Shown: positions 18,640 to 28,272, numbered from the stretch's first letter. The stretch is 64,000 bases of DNA from Pseudomonas frederiksbergensis (GCF_003732665.1 NZ_MOBP01000003.1:1-64000); one strand, 5' to 3'. Program-made: numbers and translations. The notes: a model not told the origin generated them from the sequence alone.

Positions 18640-19590
18640 ATGTTAAGTAGAACTGCCTCGGATTTGTATTGGATGTCGCGTTACCTGGAGCGGGCGGAAA
18701 ACCTCGCACGGATGCTCGACATCAGTTATTCGCTGTCGCTGATGCCGCAGGACGGTCGCGGCGATGGCCTGCACGAACTCGCCATGCCGCTGTTGATCAC
18801 CGGCACCCTCGACGATTACCTGGAGCGCCATGGCGAGTTGCATGCCGAACGGCTGCTGCATTTCTTCGCCCTGGACGCCGAGAACCCGGCGAGCATCTAC
18901 AGCTGCCTCGGTTCGGCGCGGGCCAGTGCCCATGCGGTACGTGGGCGAATCACCGCCGACATGTGGGAAAACATCAACGCCACCTGGCTGGAAATTCGCG
19001 GGATCGCCGAGCAGGGCTTGAGTCGCTACGGCATGAGCCGGTTTTGCGAGTGGATCAAGGAACGTTCCCACCTGTTTCGCGGTGCGTCCTACGGCACGAT
19101 CATGCGTAACGATGCGTTCCGGTTTATTCGTCTGGGCACCTTTATCGAGCGCGCCGACAACACCTTGCGCCTGCTCGACGCCCGCTACGAAATGGCCGGT
19201 GATCAGGCTGAAGCGGTCAGCGACGGCACGGCGCACGCCTATTACCAGTGGAGTGCGTTGCTGCGGGCGTTGTCCTCGTTCGAGGCCTACACCGAGATTT
19301 ACCGCGATGCACCTGGCGCCCGGCATGTTGCCGAATTGCTGTTGCTGCGTGCCGACGTGCCGCGTTCGTTGCGCGCCTGCACCGAAGAAATCGACCAGAT
19401 TCTCGCCCAGTTGCCGGGGGCCAACGGCCGTCCAGCGCAACGCCTGGCGGCAGAAATGGACGCGCGCTTGCGCTACACCGGCATCACCGAAATTCTCGAC
19501 GAAGGCCTGCACGCCTGGCTGACCGAGTTCATCCCGCTGGTGCGCCAGTTGGGCAACGCCATACACAGTTCCTACCTGGAGGCTGCATGA
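18640..19590 (+). CDS. Alpha-E domain protein
   Basis: This 316-residue, almost wholly helical protein matches the alpha-E family: MLSRTASDLYWMSRYLERAENLARML at the start, and the repeated FIRLGTFIERADNTLRLLDARYE motif near 165-187. Alpha-E proteins are found next to circularly permuted ATP-grasp and transglutaminase genes. Iyer, Aravind and colleagues predicted a peptide-synthesis or tagging system from that context. Its stop overlaps the transglutaminase start (ATGA). Confidence 0.9.
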   Translation: MLSRTASDLYWMSRYLERAENLARMLDISYSLSLMPQDGRGDGLHELAMPLLITGTLDDYLERHGELHAERLLHFFALDAENPASIYSCLGSARASAHAVRGRITADMWENINATWLEIRGIAEQGLSRYGMSRFCEWIKERSHLFRGASYGTIMRNDAFRFIRLGTFIERADNTLRLLDARYEMAGDQAEAVSDGTAHAYYQWSALLRALSSFEAYTEIYRDAPGARHVAELLLLRADVPRSLRACTEEIDQILAQLPGANGRPAQRLAAEMDARLRYTGITEILDEGLHAWLTEFIPLVRQLGNAIHSSYLEAA

Positions 19591-20402
19591 GACTTTCCAT
19601 TAGCCACGAGACCACCTATCACTACGAAGATCAGGTGCGGGCGAGCATCCAGTATTTGCGGCTGACCCCTCACGACAGCGAGCGCCAGCACGTGCTCAGT
19701 TGGCAACTCGATCTGCCGCGCCCGGTGCGCGCGCAACTCGATCCGTTCGGCAATATCCTGCACGTGCTGACCATGGACGAACCCCACGAAGCGATCATCA
19801 TTGGTGCCCGTGGCCAGGTCGATATCGATGAGCTGCGCGAAGCCGAGCACGAGAGCCAGTCGGCGTTGCCGTTCCTGCGCTTCACCCGGCTGACCGAACC
19901 CGACGAAGCCTTGCGTGGGTTCGCGGAAAAAGAATGCAAAAAACGCCGGGATCGCACCGCGTTGATCGACTTGATGCAAAGCCTGAATCAGTACATGACC
20001 TACACGCCGGGCTCCACCGAAGTCGACACCACGGCGGCCAAGGCTTTCGCCGGGCGTTCCGGCGTGTGCCAGGACCACACCCACGCATTCCTCGCCTGCG
20101 CCCGTAGCCTGGGGATTCCGGCGCGATATGTGTCGGGGTATTTGTACAGCGAGAACAGCGAACACTTGGCCAGCCATGCCTGGGCCGAAGCCTGGCTCGA
20201 TGACGCCTGGTACAGTTTTGACGTGACCAACCAATTGGCGCGGCCGGAGCGTCACTTGAAACTGGCGGTGGGTCTGGATTATCTGGACGCCTGCCCGGTG
20301 CGCGGAATGCGCCGGGGTGGTGGATGCGAGCAGATGCACGCGAAGGTGTTTGTCTCGCCGACGCCGGTGTTTGCGCCGGTGATCTCCGTCCAGCAGCAGT
20401 AA
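19587..20402 (+). CDS. Transglutaminase-like cysteine protease
   Basis: The 271-residue protein has an N-terminal beta domain (bacterial transglutaminase N-terminal type) and a papain-like transglutaminase core. The triad is visible: Cys in GRSGVCQDHTHAF, His in ASHAWAEAWL, Asp in WYSFDVTN. It probably cleaves or rearranges an amide bond made by the ATP-grasp partner. The start overlaps the alpha-E stop by four bases, and GGAGG lies upstream. No signal peptide is visible. Confidence 0.9.
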   Translation: MRLSISHETTYHYEDQVRASIQYLRLTPHDSERQHVLSWQLDLPRPVRAQLDPFGNILHVLTMDEPHEAIIIGARGQVDIDELREAEHESQSALPFLRFTRLTEPDEALRGFAEKECKKRRDRTALIDLMQSLNQYMTYTPGSTEVDTTAAKAFAGRSGVCQDHTHAFLACARSLGIPARYVSGYLYSENSEHLASHAWAEAWLDDAWYSFDVTNQLARPERHLKLAVGLDYLDACPVRGMRRGGGCEQMHAKVFVSPTPVFAPVISVQQQ

Positions 20403-20413
20403 TCGGGGATACC

Positions 20414-20495
20414 ACTTCGCGAGCAAGCCCGCTCCCACATTGGATCTGTGAACGACACAAATCCCCTGTAGGAGCGAGGCTTGCCCGCGAAGAGG
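20414..20495. repeat. Two REP arms of different subtypes, side by side
   Basis: A CGCGAGCAAGCCCGCTCCCAC arm (about 20416-20440) is followed by a GTAGGAGCGAGGCTTGCCCG arm (20463-20494). The pairing of two subtypes is unusual in this window. They lie between convergent genes. Confidence 0.85.
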
Positions 20496-20515
20496 CCAGC
20501 CCAGGCAGCACAGAG

Positions 20516-21322
20516 CTAAGGCTTAACCTTACGCCCCGCCATATGCTTCAAATACCCCACCAGCAAATCCAGATCCCCCGCCGGCAACACCTGCTCGGAA
20601 AACGCTGGCATCTTCGCCTGCGGCCACTGGCGCAAACTCTGCGGATCCCGAATGTAGCGCTTGAGGAAGTCCGCGCCGAAATACTCGGTGGGGTTGTACG
20701 GAATGTTCAGGTCCGGTCCGAACTGCGCATCACCCGCGCCATTGAGTCGATGGCAGGCCAGGCAATTCTTCTGGAACAGCGCAAAGCCCTTGTTCACCGG
20801 ATCGTCTGCCTTCAACGCAGGATCGGGCAGCAGGGCAGGGAAGCGCTCGGCCACCGGCGCCAGGCGTTTGATGCTGGCGACTTCGAACGGCCATTGCTCG
20901 GGGCTGATATTGCCGGCCTTGGGGTCGGTCCAGACCAGGTAAAACGGTCCGGCGCCGGGCTTGCCCTCGGACAGCGGCGGCCACGGCTTGGCCGGGTCTT
21001 CAATCGCCAGCCAGGCTTGCGCCCCTTTGGCATTGAGCAACGGTCCCGCCGCCAGTTCGGCGGCAAAACCATCCAGTGCCACGGCTTGCAGGTGGTCGTC
21101 AGGCTTGATGCCCGTCAACAACGCCGCCAACGGCACCGCTTGATAGCGCATGTCCCGTTTGTAGGAAACGTCGTCGTTGATGGTGATGGTCTGGACCTGA
21201 GGATGCTTGAGCAGCTCCTCGGTCTGCCAGGTGCGGCTGTTCGCGCCGAGCTCAAGTTTCAGCTCTGCGGCGTGCAGGGACGTGCCGAACAGCAAGGCCC
21301 CGAACAGAATAAATGCTTTCAA
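20516..21322 (-). CDS. Exported c-type cytochrome with N-terminal SUOX-like domain
   Basis: The 268-residue protein has a signal peptide (about 1-18, ending LHA-AE), then a domain at about 20-155 that resembles a degenerate molybdopterin-binding (sulfite-oxidase-like) fold. A class I cytochrome c domain follows, with the haem motif CLACH at 187-191 and a likely Met238 axial ligand. No Cys is present in the N-terminal domain, so a functional Mo site is unlikely. I place the start at TTG 21322 because the longer ATG frame puts 25 non-signal-like residues first. A periplasmic electron carrier is likely; the partner is unknown. Confidence 0.75.
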   Translation of the reverse strand: MKAFILFGALLFGTSLHAAELKLELGANSRTWQTEELLKHPQVQTITINDDVSYKRDMRYQAVPLAALLTGIKPDDHLQAVALDGFAAELAAGPLLNAKGAQAWLAIEDPAKPWPPLSEGKPGAGPFYLVWTDPKAGNISPEQWPFEVASIKRLAPVAERFPALLPDPALKADDPVNKGFALFQKNCLACHRLNGAGDAQFGPDLNIPYNPTEYFGADFLKRYIRDPQSLRQWPQAKMPAFSEQVLPAGDLDLLVGYLKHMAGRKVKP

Positions 21323-21433
21323 GTGATCGCCGTCCGTGTCGTGGAAGTGCCGCAAAGGTTGGCACACCCACGCTGGCCCGGGTAGCGAGCCATTCACATT
21401 TTTAATAGGCGATAAAAAACTCTAGAGCTTGAG

Positions 21434-21529
21434 TCAGCCAATCACCTTGGTCAGGTTCGGCAAAATCAACAACAGCGTAGTGGCGAATAGGATGAGTCCG
21501 GCTTGACGTACTTTCGAATGCTTGAACAT
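21434..21529 (-). CDS. 31-residue single-TM peptide
   Basis: A short frame encodes a basic N-terminus (MFKHSKVRQAG), a hydrophobic stretch of about 12 residues (LILFATTLLLIL) and the end PNLTKVIG. A plausible ribosome site, AAGGCGG, lies about six bases before the ATG. The coding pattern uses typical Pseudomonas codons. It is probably a small inner-membrane protein. A longer frame on the same strand (21402-21623) has no such features and is likely spurious. Confidence 0.55.
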   Translation of the reverse strand: MFKHSKVRQAGLILFATTLLLILPNLTKVIG

Positions 21530-21918
21530 GGCTGACCGCCTTTTTTGTTATTTCCCGATGCTTGCCTGCATATCTCCATGACGGCAAAGCGCTGAACTTC
21601 CTGTAGGACGAGTGCCTCAGCAAAACCCGACGACAACTTCGTACATGTTCACCTTAGAGCCCGCGTCACGCTTGGTTTAGATCCATTTAGTATGGTGCAA
21701 ACGTAAAAAGCTCTTAAAAAGGCATGAGGCCTATTGCCAGCTTCTTGGGCGCCCGTTTGCTAGACAGCTTCGTCACCTGAATCGGTTAATCCGATAGCCG
21801 ACTACCGTCCGTCTGAGCGTGACCGTCAACGCCTGTGAGCATTGCGGTCATTGAATCCTTGGCCTCTCGGCTTATGGTGAGAACTCAGCATTTATCACCG
21901 CACAGGTTCGAGGACCAC
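21530..21918. other. Intergenic region between divergent genes
   Basis: These 389 bases hold the promoter zone of the thiolase operon. A stretch around 21675-21735 is AT-richer. I see no RNA gene and no strong inverted repeat. A frame open from 21835 to the thiolase start is an N-terminal extension without family support. Confidence 0.4.
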
Positions 21919-23124
21919 ATGACCGAAGCTCTGATTTTCGACGCGTTACGCACGCCCCGCGGCAAAGGCAAGGCCGATGGTGCGTTGCACAGCGTCAAAC
22001 CGGTGAACCTGGTGGCCGGGTTGATGAGGGCGTTGCAGCAACGCACATCCCTGGACACCAGCCAGGTCGATGACGTGGTGCTCGGTTGCGTCACGCCCAT
22101 CGGCGATCAGGGCTCCGACATTGCCAAAACCGCGACGCAGGTCGCCGATTGGGACGTCAGCGTGGCGGGTGTGCAGATCAATCGCTTCTGCGCCTCGGGG
22201 CTGGAGGCGGTGAACCTCGGCGCGATGAAAGTCCGTTCCGGTTTCGAAGACCTGGTGGTGGTCGGTGGCGTTGAGTCGATGTCCCGGGTGCCCATGGGCA
22301 GCGACGGCGGTGCCTGGGCCCTGGACCCGGAAACCAACCTGCACAGCCATTTCACCCCCCAAGGCGTCGGTGCTGACCTGATCGCCACGATTGAAGGCTT
22401 CAGCCGCGAGGACGTCGACGCCTACGCGCTGTATTCCCAGCAAAAAGCCGCACGGGCCCGGGCCGACGGTTCGTTCAACAAGTCCCTGGTGCCGGTGCAG
22501 GATCAGAACGGCATCATCCTGCTCGATCACGATGAGTTCATTCGCGCCGAGTCGACTTTGGAAGGCCTGGGCAAGCTCAAGCCGAGTTTCGAAATGATGG
22601 GGCAAATGGGCTTCGACGCCACGGCGCTGCGGGTCTACAGCCATGTGGAGCGAATCAACCACGTGCACACGCCGGGCAATAGCTCCGGGATTGTCGACGG
22701 CGCGGCGCTGATGCTGATCGGTTCCGAATCCCGTGGTCGGGCGCTGGGTTTGCAGCCACGGGCGCGAATCGTTGCCACGGCGGTGACCAGTACCGACCCG
22801 ACCATCATGCTCACCGGCCCGGCGCCGGCCACCCGCAAGGCGTTGGCCAAGGCCGGGTTGCGGGTCGAAGACATCGACCTGTTCGAGGTCAACGAAGCCT
22901 TCGCCTCGGTGGTGTTGAAGTTCATCAAGGACATGGCCATCGACCCGGACAAGGTCAACGTCAACGGCGGCTCGATCGCCATGGGTCACCCGTTGGGCGC
23001 CACCGGTTGCGCGATCCTCGGCACCCTGCTCGATGAACTGGAAACCCGGCGCTTGCGCTATGGCCTCGCGACCTTGTGTGTCGGCGGCGGCATGGGCATT
23101 GCCACCATCATCGAATGCCTCTGA
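21919..23124 (+). CDS. Acetyl-CoA C-acyltransferase (thiolase)
   Basis: The 401-residue protein is a complete thiolase. The nucleophile Cys is in [12 protein letters not shown] near 90-101, the NEAFA motif (His/Asn region) is near 325, GHPLGATG is near 354-361 and the second Cys is in LCVGGGMG. It cleaves 3-ketoacyl-CoA or condenses acyl-CoAs. The ATG at 21919 has GAGG upstream and matches the usual N-terminus ([16 protein letters not shown]). The FadB-type gene follows after 26 bases, so the two form a beta-oxidation operon. Confidence 0.93.
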   Translation: MTEALIFDALRTPRGKGKADGALHSVKPVNLVAGLMRALQQRTSLDTSQVDDVVLGCVTPIGDQGSDIAKTATQVADWDVSVAGVQINRFCASGLEAVNLGAMKVRSGFEDLVVVGGVESMSRVPMGSDGGAWALDPETNLHSHFTPQGVGADLIATIEGFSREDVDAYALYSQQKAARARADGSFNKSLVPVQDQNGIILLDHDEFIRAESTLEGLGKLKPSFEMMGQMGFDATALRVYSHVERINHVHTPGNSSGIVDGAALMLIGSESRGRALGLQPRARIVATAVTSTDPTIMLTGPAPATRKALAKAGLRVEDIDLFEVNEAFASVVLKFIKDMAIDPDKVNVNGGSIAMGHPLGATGCAILGTLLDELETRRLRYGLATLCVGGGMGIATIIECL

Positions 23125-23150
23125 GCCCCCGAATTCAAGGAAACGCCTTC

Positions 23151-25295
23151 ATGACTGAAGCCATTCGTTACGAAAAAGGCCAGGACGGCATCGTCGTCCT
23201 GACCATCGATATGCCGGGCCAGAGCGCCAACACCATGAACGGGGTGTACCGCGAGGCCATGGCGGCCCGTGTTGCCCAGTTAGTGGCGGACAAGGAAAAC
23301 ATCGCCGGGGTCATCATCACCTCGGCCAAGAAAACCTTCTTTGCCGGCGGCGACCTTAATGAACTGATCAAGGTCGGCAAACCCGAAGCCAAAGCCTTCT
23401 ACGACATGGTGCTGACGTTGAAGGGGCAATTGCGCACCCTGGAAACCCTCGGCAAACCGGTGGTCGCCGCCATCAACGGCGCGGCCCTGGGCGGCGGTTG
23501 GGAAATCTGCCTGGCTTGCCATCATCGCGTGGCGCTGGACAATCCATCGGTGCAACTCGGCCTGCCGGAAGTGACCCTTGGCCTGTTGCCGGGCGGCGGC
23601 GGGGTGGTGCGCATGGTGCGCATGCTGGGCCTGGAAAAAGCCCTGCCGTACCTGCTCGAAGGCAAGAAAGTGCGGCCACAACAGGCATTGCAGGCCGGTT
23701 TGATCGATGAGTTGGCGGCGGACCACGAGGAACTGCTGGCCAAGTCACGGGCGTGGGTCCTGGCCAATCCAACCGCTGTGCAGCGCTGGGACGTGAAGGG
23801 TTATCAGATTCCGGGCGGTACGCCGTCGAATCCGAAGGTCGCGCAAATGCTGGCCATCGCGCCGTCGATCCTGCGCGCCAAAACCCAGGGCTGCATGCCC
23901 GCGCCGGAGAAAATCCTCTGCGCGGCGGTGGAAGGCGCGCAAGTGGATTTCGACACCGCGCACCTGATCGAAACCCGCTACTTCACCGAACTGACCACCG
24001 GCCAGGTCTCGAAAAACCTGATCGGCACGTTCTGGTTCCAGCTCAATGAGATCAATGCCGGTGGCTCGCGGCCCCAGGGGTTTGCGCCTTATGTCACGCG
24101 CCGGGTCGGTGTGCTGGGGGCGGGGATGATGGGCGCCGGGATCGCTTTCGTCAGCGCCTCGGCCGGGATCGACGTGGTGCTCAAGGACATCAGCCTGGCA
24201 GCCGCGGAGAAGGGCAAGGCGCATTCGGCGGCGCTGCTGGATAAAAAAGTATCCCGTGGCCAGTTGAGCGCCGAGCAGCGTGATGCGGTGCTGGCGCGGA
24301 TCAAAACCACGGAGAACGATGCCGATTTGGCCGGTTGCGACCTAATTATCGAAGCGGTGTTTGAAGATCGCGAGCTGAAAGCCAAAGTCTCGTCGGCGGC
24401 ACAGAAAGTCGTCGGCCTCGACGCGGTGATCGCCTCCAACACCTCGACCTTGCCCATCAGCGGTCTCGCCACCGCCGTGCCGGACCAGAGCAAATTCATC
24501 GGCCTGCATTTCTTCAGCCCCGTGGAAAAAATGCCGTTGGTGGAAATCATCAAAGGCGCGAACACCAGCGCCGAAACCCTGGCCCGTGGTTTCGATTTCG
24601 TCCTGCAAATCAAGAAGACCCCGATTGTGGTCAATGACAGTCGCGGCTTCTTCACTTCCCGGGTGTTTGGCACCTTCACCAACGAAGGCATCGCCATGCT
24701 CGGCGAAGGCGTGAGCGCGCCGATGATCGAGACCGAAGCGCGCAAGGCCGGGATGCCGATCGGTCCTCTGGCCATTTCCGACGAAGTTTCCCTCAGCCTG
24801 ATGAGCCACATCCGTCAGCAAACGGCCAAAGACCTACAAGCAGAAGGGAAGCCGCTGATAGAACACCCGGCGTTCGCCGTGATTGACTTGTTGCTTAACG
24901 AATACAAGCGGTCCGGCAAGGCGGCAGGAGGCGGTTTTTACGATTACCCGGCGGGCGGCCAGAAACATCTGTGGCCGGAGCTGAAAACCCGTTTCGAGAA
25001 GGCTGACGGGCAGATCTCGGCGAAGGATGTGCGTGATCGGCTGCTGTTCGTGCAAGCCATCGAAACCGTGCGCTGTGTGGAGGAGGGCGTGCTGACCTCG
25101 ACGGCGGACGCCAACGTCGGCTCGATCTTCGGCATCGGCTTTGCGGCCTGGACTGGCGGCGCGCTGCAATTCATCAACCAATACGGCGTGAAGGATTTCG
25201 TCGCCCGCGCCCAGTACCTGGCCGAGCAATATGGCGAACGCTTTACCCCGCCGGCGCTGTTGCTGGAGAAAGCGGCCAAAGGGGAGGCGTTCTAA
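23151..25295 (+). CDS. FadB/FadJ-type enoyl-CoA hydratase/3-hydroxyacyl-CoA dehydrogenase
   Basis: The 714-residue bifunctional enzyme has an N-terminal crotonase domain with the oxyanion segments FFAGGDLNEL and NGAALGGGWE. A Rossmann dehydrogenase domain starts at VGVLGAGMMGAGIAF near 322, and the dehydrogenase motif FIGLHFFSPVEKM is near 450. With the thiolase upstream it can carry out the last three steps of beta-oxidation. It is separate from any classical fadBA operon, so it may serve a special acyl-CoA range. That is inference. Confidence 0.93.
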   Translation: MTEAIRYEKGQDGIVVLTIDMPGQSANTMNGVYREAMAARVAQLVADKENIAGVIITSAKKTFFAGGDLNELIKVGKPEAKAFYDMVLTLKGQLRTLETLGKPVVAAINGAALGGGWEICLACHHRVALDNPSVQLGLPEVTLGLLPGGGGVVRMVRMLGLEKALPYLLEGKKVRPQQALQAGLIDELAADHEELLAKSRAWVLANPTAVQRWDVKGYQIPGGTPSNPKVAQMLAIAPSILRAKTQGCMPAPEKILCAAVEGAQVDFDTAHLIETRYFTELTTGQVSKNLIGTFWFQLNEINAGGSRPQGFAPYVTRRVGVLGAGMMGAGIAFVSASAGIDVVLKDISLAAAEKGKAHSAALLDKKVSRGQLSAEQRDAVLARIKTTENDADLAGCDLIIEAVFEDRELKAKVSSAAQKVVGLDAVIASNTSTLPISGLATAVPDQSKFIGLHFFSPVEKMPLVEIIKGANTSAETLARGFDFVLQIKKTPIVVNDSRGFFTSRVFGTFTNEGIAMLGEGVSAPMIETEARKAGMPIGPLAISDEVSLSLMSHIRQQTAKDLQAEGKPLIEHPAFAVIDLLLNEYKRSGKAAGGGFYDYPAGGQKHLWPELKTRFEKADGQISAKDVRDRLLFVQAIETVRCVEEGVLTSTADANVGSIFGIGFAAWTGGALQFINQYGVKDFVARAQYLAEQYGERFTPPALLLEKAAKGEAF

Positions 25296-25390
25296 GGGAC
25301 CGATGACGCACTTCGGGGCTTGCCTTGCCACCACGTTTCAAGGCAGGCTCTGGGGTGTGCATTATTCCCATCACGTGTCAGGTATTTTTT

Positions 25391-26113
25391 ATGTCGTTAC
25401 GCATCTGCATTCTGGAAACCGACATCCTGCGTCCAGAACTGGTCGATCAATATCAGGGTTACGGGCAGATGTTCCAGCGTCTGTTTTCGCAACAACCCAT
25501 CGAAGCCGAGTTCACCGTCTACAACGTGATGCAGGGCGATTATCCCAGCGATGAACTGACCTTCGACGCGTACCTGATCACCGGCAGCAAAGCCGATTCC
25601 TTCGGCACTGACCCATGGATCGAAACCCTCAGAACCTACCTGCTGAACCGCTACGAACGCGGCGACAAACTACTGGGCGTGTGCTTCGGCCATCAGTTGT
25701 TGGCGTTGCTGCTGGGCGGCAAGAGCGAGCGTGCGACCCAAGGCTGGGGCGTGGGCATCCACAATTACAAACTCGCTGCCAAGGCACCGTGGATGAGCCC
25801 GGTACGGGAAGAACTGACGTTGCTGATCAGTCACCAGGATCAGGTCACCGCACTGCCGGAAAACGCCACGGTGATCGCTTCGAGTGACTTCTGCCCGTTC
25901 GCCGCGTACCACATCAACGATCAGGTGCTGTGCTTCCAGGGCCACCCTGAATTCATTCACGACTACTCACGGGCGCTGCTGGAGATTCGTCAGGAAGCGC
26001 TGGGTGAGCAGGTGTATTCCAAAGGTGTGGCGAGCCTTGAGCATGAGCATCACGGCACCACTGTTGCGGAATGGATGATGCGGTTTGTGGCGCATAAGCC
26101 TCAGACTGTTTAA
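25391..26113 (+). CDS. Class I glutamine amidotransferase-like protein
   Basis: This 240-residue stand-alone GATase domain has the catalytic Cys98 in GVCFGHQL and His185/Glu187 in QGHPEF, so the triad is complete. It resembles the GuaA-like / gamma-glutamyl-hydrolase type found near polyamine or glutamine metabolism genes. No synthase partner is adjacent. The start at 25391 follows an AT-rich leader without a strong ribosome site. Confidence 0.88.
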   Translation: MSLRICILETDILRPELVDQYQGYGQMFQRLFSQQPIEAEFTVYNVMQGDYPSDELTFDAYLITGSKADSFGTDPWIETLRTYLLNRYERGDKLLGVCFGHQLLALLLGGKSERATQGWGVGIHNYKLAAKAPWMSPVREELTLLISHQDQVTALPENATVIASSDFCPFAAYHINDQVLCFQGHPEFIHDYSRALLEIRQEALGEQVYSKGVASLEHEHHGTTVAEWMMRFVAHKPQTV

Positions 26114-26121
26114 AGGCTAAA

Positions 26122-26190
26122 AGCTTCGCGGGCAAGGCTCGCTCCTACAGGGGATCGCTGACTCCTGTAGGAGCGAGGCTTGCCCGCGAA
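26122..26190. repeat. REP pair (GTAGGAGCGAGGCTTGCCCG family), close-spaced
   Basis: Two inverted arms with only about 10 bases between them lie between convergent genes. Confidence 0.9.
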
Positions 26191-26213
26191 TGTCACACAC
26201 GACGCGGTTTTGA

Positions 26214-27185
26214 CTACAACCACCCCGACCTTTTGAAACTCGCCCACAACCCCACACACCCCACCGCAATAAACCCCAACACCGCGAAATACCCGTAATG
26301 CCAACTCAACTCCGGCATGTTCTGGAAGTTCATCCCATAGATCCCGGCCACCGCCGTCGGGAATGCCAGAATCGCCGCCCATGCCGCAAACTTGCGTTGC
26401 ACCACGCTCTGGCGTGATGCCTCCAGCAACACCCCCACCTCAATGGTCTGACTGGCAATGTCCGCCAGGGTTGTCAGGTCTTCCATCTGCCGCGTCACGT
26501 GAATCTGCACATCGCGGAAGTAGGGGCGCATGTTCTTGTCGATAAACGGGAAGCTCAGCTTCTGCAGTTCTTCACCGATCTCCACCATCGGCGCCGCGTA
26601 CCGGCGCAAGCGCAGCACGTCGCGGCGCAGGCTGTGGAGTTTCTGGATGTCGTATTCATTCAGCGCACTGCACAGCACGTTGCGTTCCAGTTCATCGATC
26701 TCGGCGTGGATCGCTTCGCCCACCGGTTGGTAGTTTTCGATAACGAAATCGAGGATGGCATAGAGTACGAAATCTTCCCCGTGCTCCAGCAAAATAGGAC
26801 GCGCCTCACAACGCTGGCGGACATGGGCGTAGGACGCCGAGTGACCGTTGCGGGCGGTGATGATGTAGCCCTTGCCGGCAAAAATGTGAGTCTCGATGAA
26901 CTCCAGCTTGCCTTCATGGCGGATCGGCGAATACGTGACGATAAACAGCGCATCGCCGAAGGTTTCCAGCTTCGGTCGGCTGTGCTTTTCCAGGGCGTCT
27001 TCGATGGCCAGTTCATGCAGATTGAACTGGCGTTGCAGGTTGGTCAGCTCCTGGGCGTTGGGCTCTTCGAGGCCGATCCACACAAAGTGACCGGTCTTGG
27101 CCGCCCAGGCAGCGCCTTCATCGAGCGTGATATTGGTGATTTTTTTACCGGCGCTATAAACCGCAGCAGCAACAACTCTACCCAT
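26214..27185 (-). CDS. corA: CorA-family divalent cation transporter
   Basis: The 323-residue protein has a large cytoplasmic N-terminal domain with a long helical stalk, then two C-terminal transmembrane helices. The family signature YGMNF is at about 283-287, at the end of the first helix. It takes up Mg2+ or related divalent ions, or exports Zn in the ZntB-like branch. The usual MPEL loop follows the signature (NMPELSW), which favours CorA-type transport. Confidence 0.92.
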   Translation of the reverse strand: MGRVVAAAVYSAGKKITNITLDEGAAWAAKTGHFVWIGLEEPNAQELTNLQRQFNLHELAIEDALEKHSRPKLETFGDALFIVTYSPIRHEGKLEFIETHIFAGKGYIITARNGHSASYAHVRQRCEARPILLEHGEDFVLYAILDFVIENYQPVGEAIHAEIDELERNVLCSALNEYDIQKLHSLRRDVLRLRRYAAPMVEIGEELQKLSFPFIDKNMRPYFRDVQIHVTRQMEDLTTLADIASQTIEVGVLLEASRQSVVQRKFAAWAAILAFPTAVAGIYGMNFQNMPELSWHYGYFAVLGFIAVGCVGLWASFKRSGWL

Positions 27186-27304
27186 GATGGTGGTTCACTT
27201 CTTATTGATTCAATGGCAGTGGCAGGCAGTGTCCAGCTTAGCCTTCTGCTTGTAGAGATTCAGTGAAATCTGTGGAGTTCACGGACAAGCGTTTCACGGG
27301 CAAA

Positions 27305-27334
27305 AGAAAACCCGCACAGGGCGGGTTTCTTTTC
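27305..27334. terminator. Terminator after the acyltransferase gene
   Basis: The hairpin AAACCCGC / GCGGGTTT is flanked by A- and T-rich runs on both sides. It directly follows the stop of the plsC-like gene on the minus strand. Confidence 0.85.
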
Positions 27335-28055
27335 AGGCGGCTTGCAGTTGCCGATCCATCGAGGCGATGCACTCGCGCATCTGTTCGCGGCACTGGGCGA
27401 TCAGCAGCGGCATGTCGTCCATGCTCAACCCGGCGGTAGGAATCGCCGGCAGCGAACGAATCAGAATTTTCCCACTGCGCCAGCGGTTCAATCGCATGTG
27501 TTTGACGTAACTGCTGACACACACCGGCACGATCGGCACCCCGGCGGCAATCGCCATCTGGAACGCGCCTTTCTTGAACGGCAGCAAGTCTTCACCGAGG
27601 TTGCGCGTGCCTTCCGGGAACACCCAGATTGACGTGTCTTCATGCTGCAAAGTGTGGGTGGTGGTGAGCATCGACTGGCGCGCCTTGTGCGCATTGCCCC
27701 GGTCGATCAACACATTGCCCGCCAGCCAGAACAACTGACCGAACAGCGGCACCCACTTCAGGCTCTTCTTGCCGATGCACACGGTACGGCGGGGCACCAC
27801 GTTGCCGAACACAAACAGATCGTAGTTGGACTGGTGATTGGCGATGATCACGCAGCTGTTCGGTTTGTCCATCAACGGACCGACATCGGTCTTTACCCGC
27901 AATCGCAAAATACACATCGCCGGCCAGGCATAGAGGCGGGCGCACAAACGGCTGTTGTCCGGGTTGAACGGCCGGCACAGGCCCAGGATCACCCCCAGCA
28001 CACCGGCCAGAATAAAGTGCAGGCCCATCAATAACATACGAAACACAAACAGCAT
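27333..28055 (-). CDS. plsC: 1-acyl-sn-glycerol-3-phosphate acyltransferase
   Basis: The 240-residue inner-membrane enzyme adds the second acyl chain to lysophosphatidate in phospholipid synthesis. The catalytic motif NHQSNYD (NHX4D) is at 73-79 and the substrate motif FPEGTR at 146-151. An N-terminal hydrophobic segment (about 1-25) anchors it. Pseudomonas often carries more than one plsC paralogue, so the symbol describes the activity. Confidence 0.9.
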   Translation of the reverse strand: MLFVFRMLLMGLHFILAGVLGVILGLCRPFNPDNSRLCARLYAWPAMCILRLRVKTDVGPLMDKPNSCVIIANHQSNYDLFVFGNVVPRRTVCIGKKSLKWVPLFGQLFWLAGNVLIDRGNAHKARQSMLTTTHTLQHEDTSIWVFPEGTRNLGEDLLPFKKGAFQMAIAAGVPIVPVCVSSYVKHMRLNRWRSGKILIRSLPAIPTAGLSMDDMPLLIAQCREQMRECIASMDRQLQAA

Positions 28056-28220
28056 TTACAGGCCCCACCGGGACAAAAGGTGGCGCAGTGTACGGATGTG
28101 CACTGTTTTCGGCAATTGCCGCTATAGAGGTGGGAGATAGGCGATGTTTTAGCGCATGTTTCCGACCTGTGGGTCAGACGCGGCCTAGAGCGGTTGCTGA
28201 CTTTTCAACAGCGCATATAC

Positions 28221-28253
28221 GAAAAAGCCCGACACGACGGTCGGGCTTTTCGT
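28221..28253. terminator. Terminator after the crotonase gene
   Basis: Arms AAAAAGCCCGA / TCGGGCTTTT are flanked by A/T runs, just downstream of the crotonase stop. Confidence 0.85.
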
Positions 28254-28272
28254 TGCGGCAGGCGACCTGGGC

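Noticed and set aside
21402..21623. 73-residue minus-strand ORF
   Set aside because: No ribosome site or sensible composition; the overlapping 31-residue frame on the same strand has better features.
25231..25554. Overlapping plus-strand ORFs at the end of the FadB-type gene and the start of the GATase gene
   Set aside because: They lie in other frames of two genes with complete catalytic motifs.
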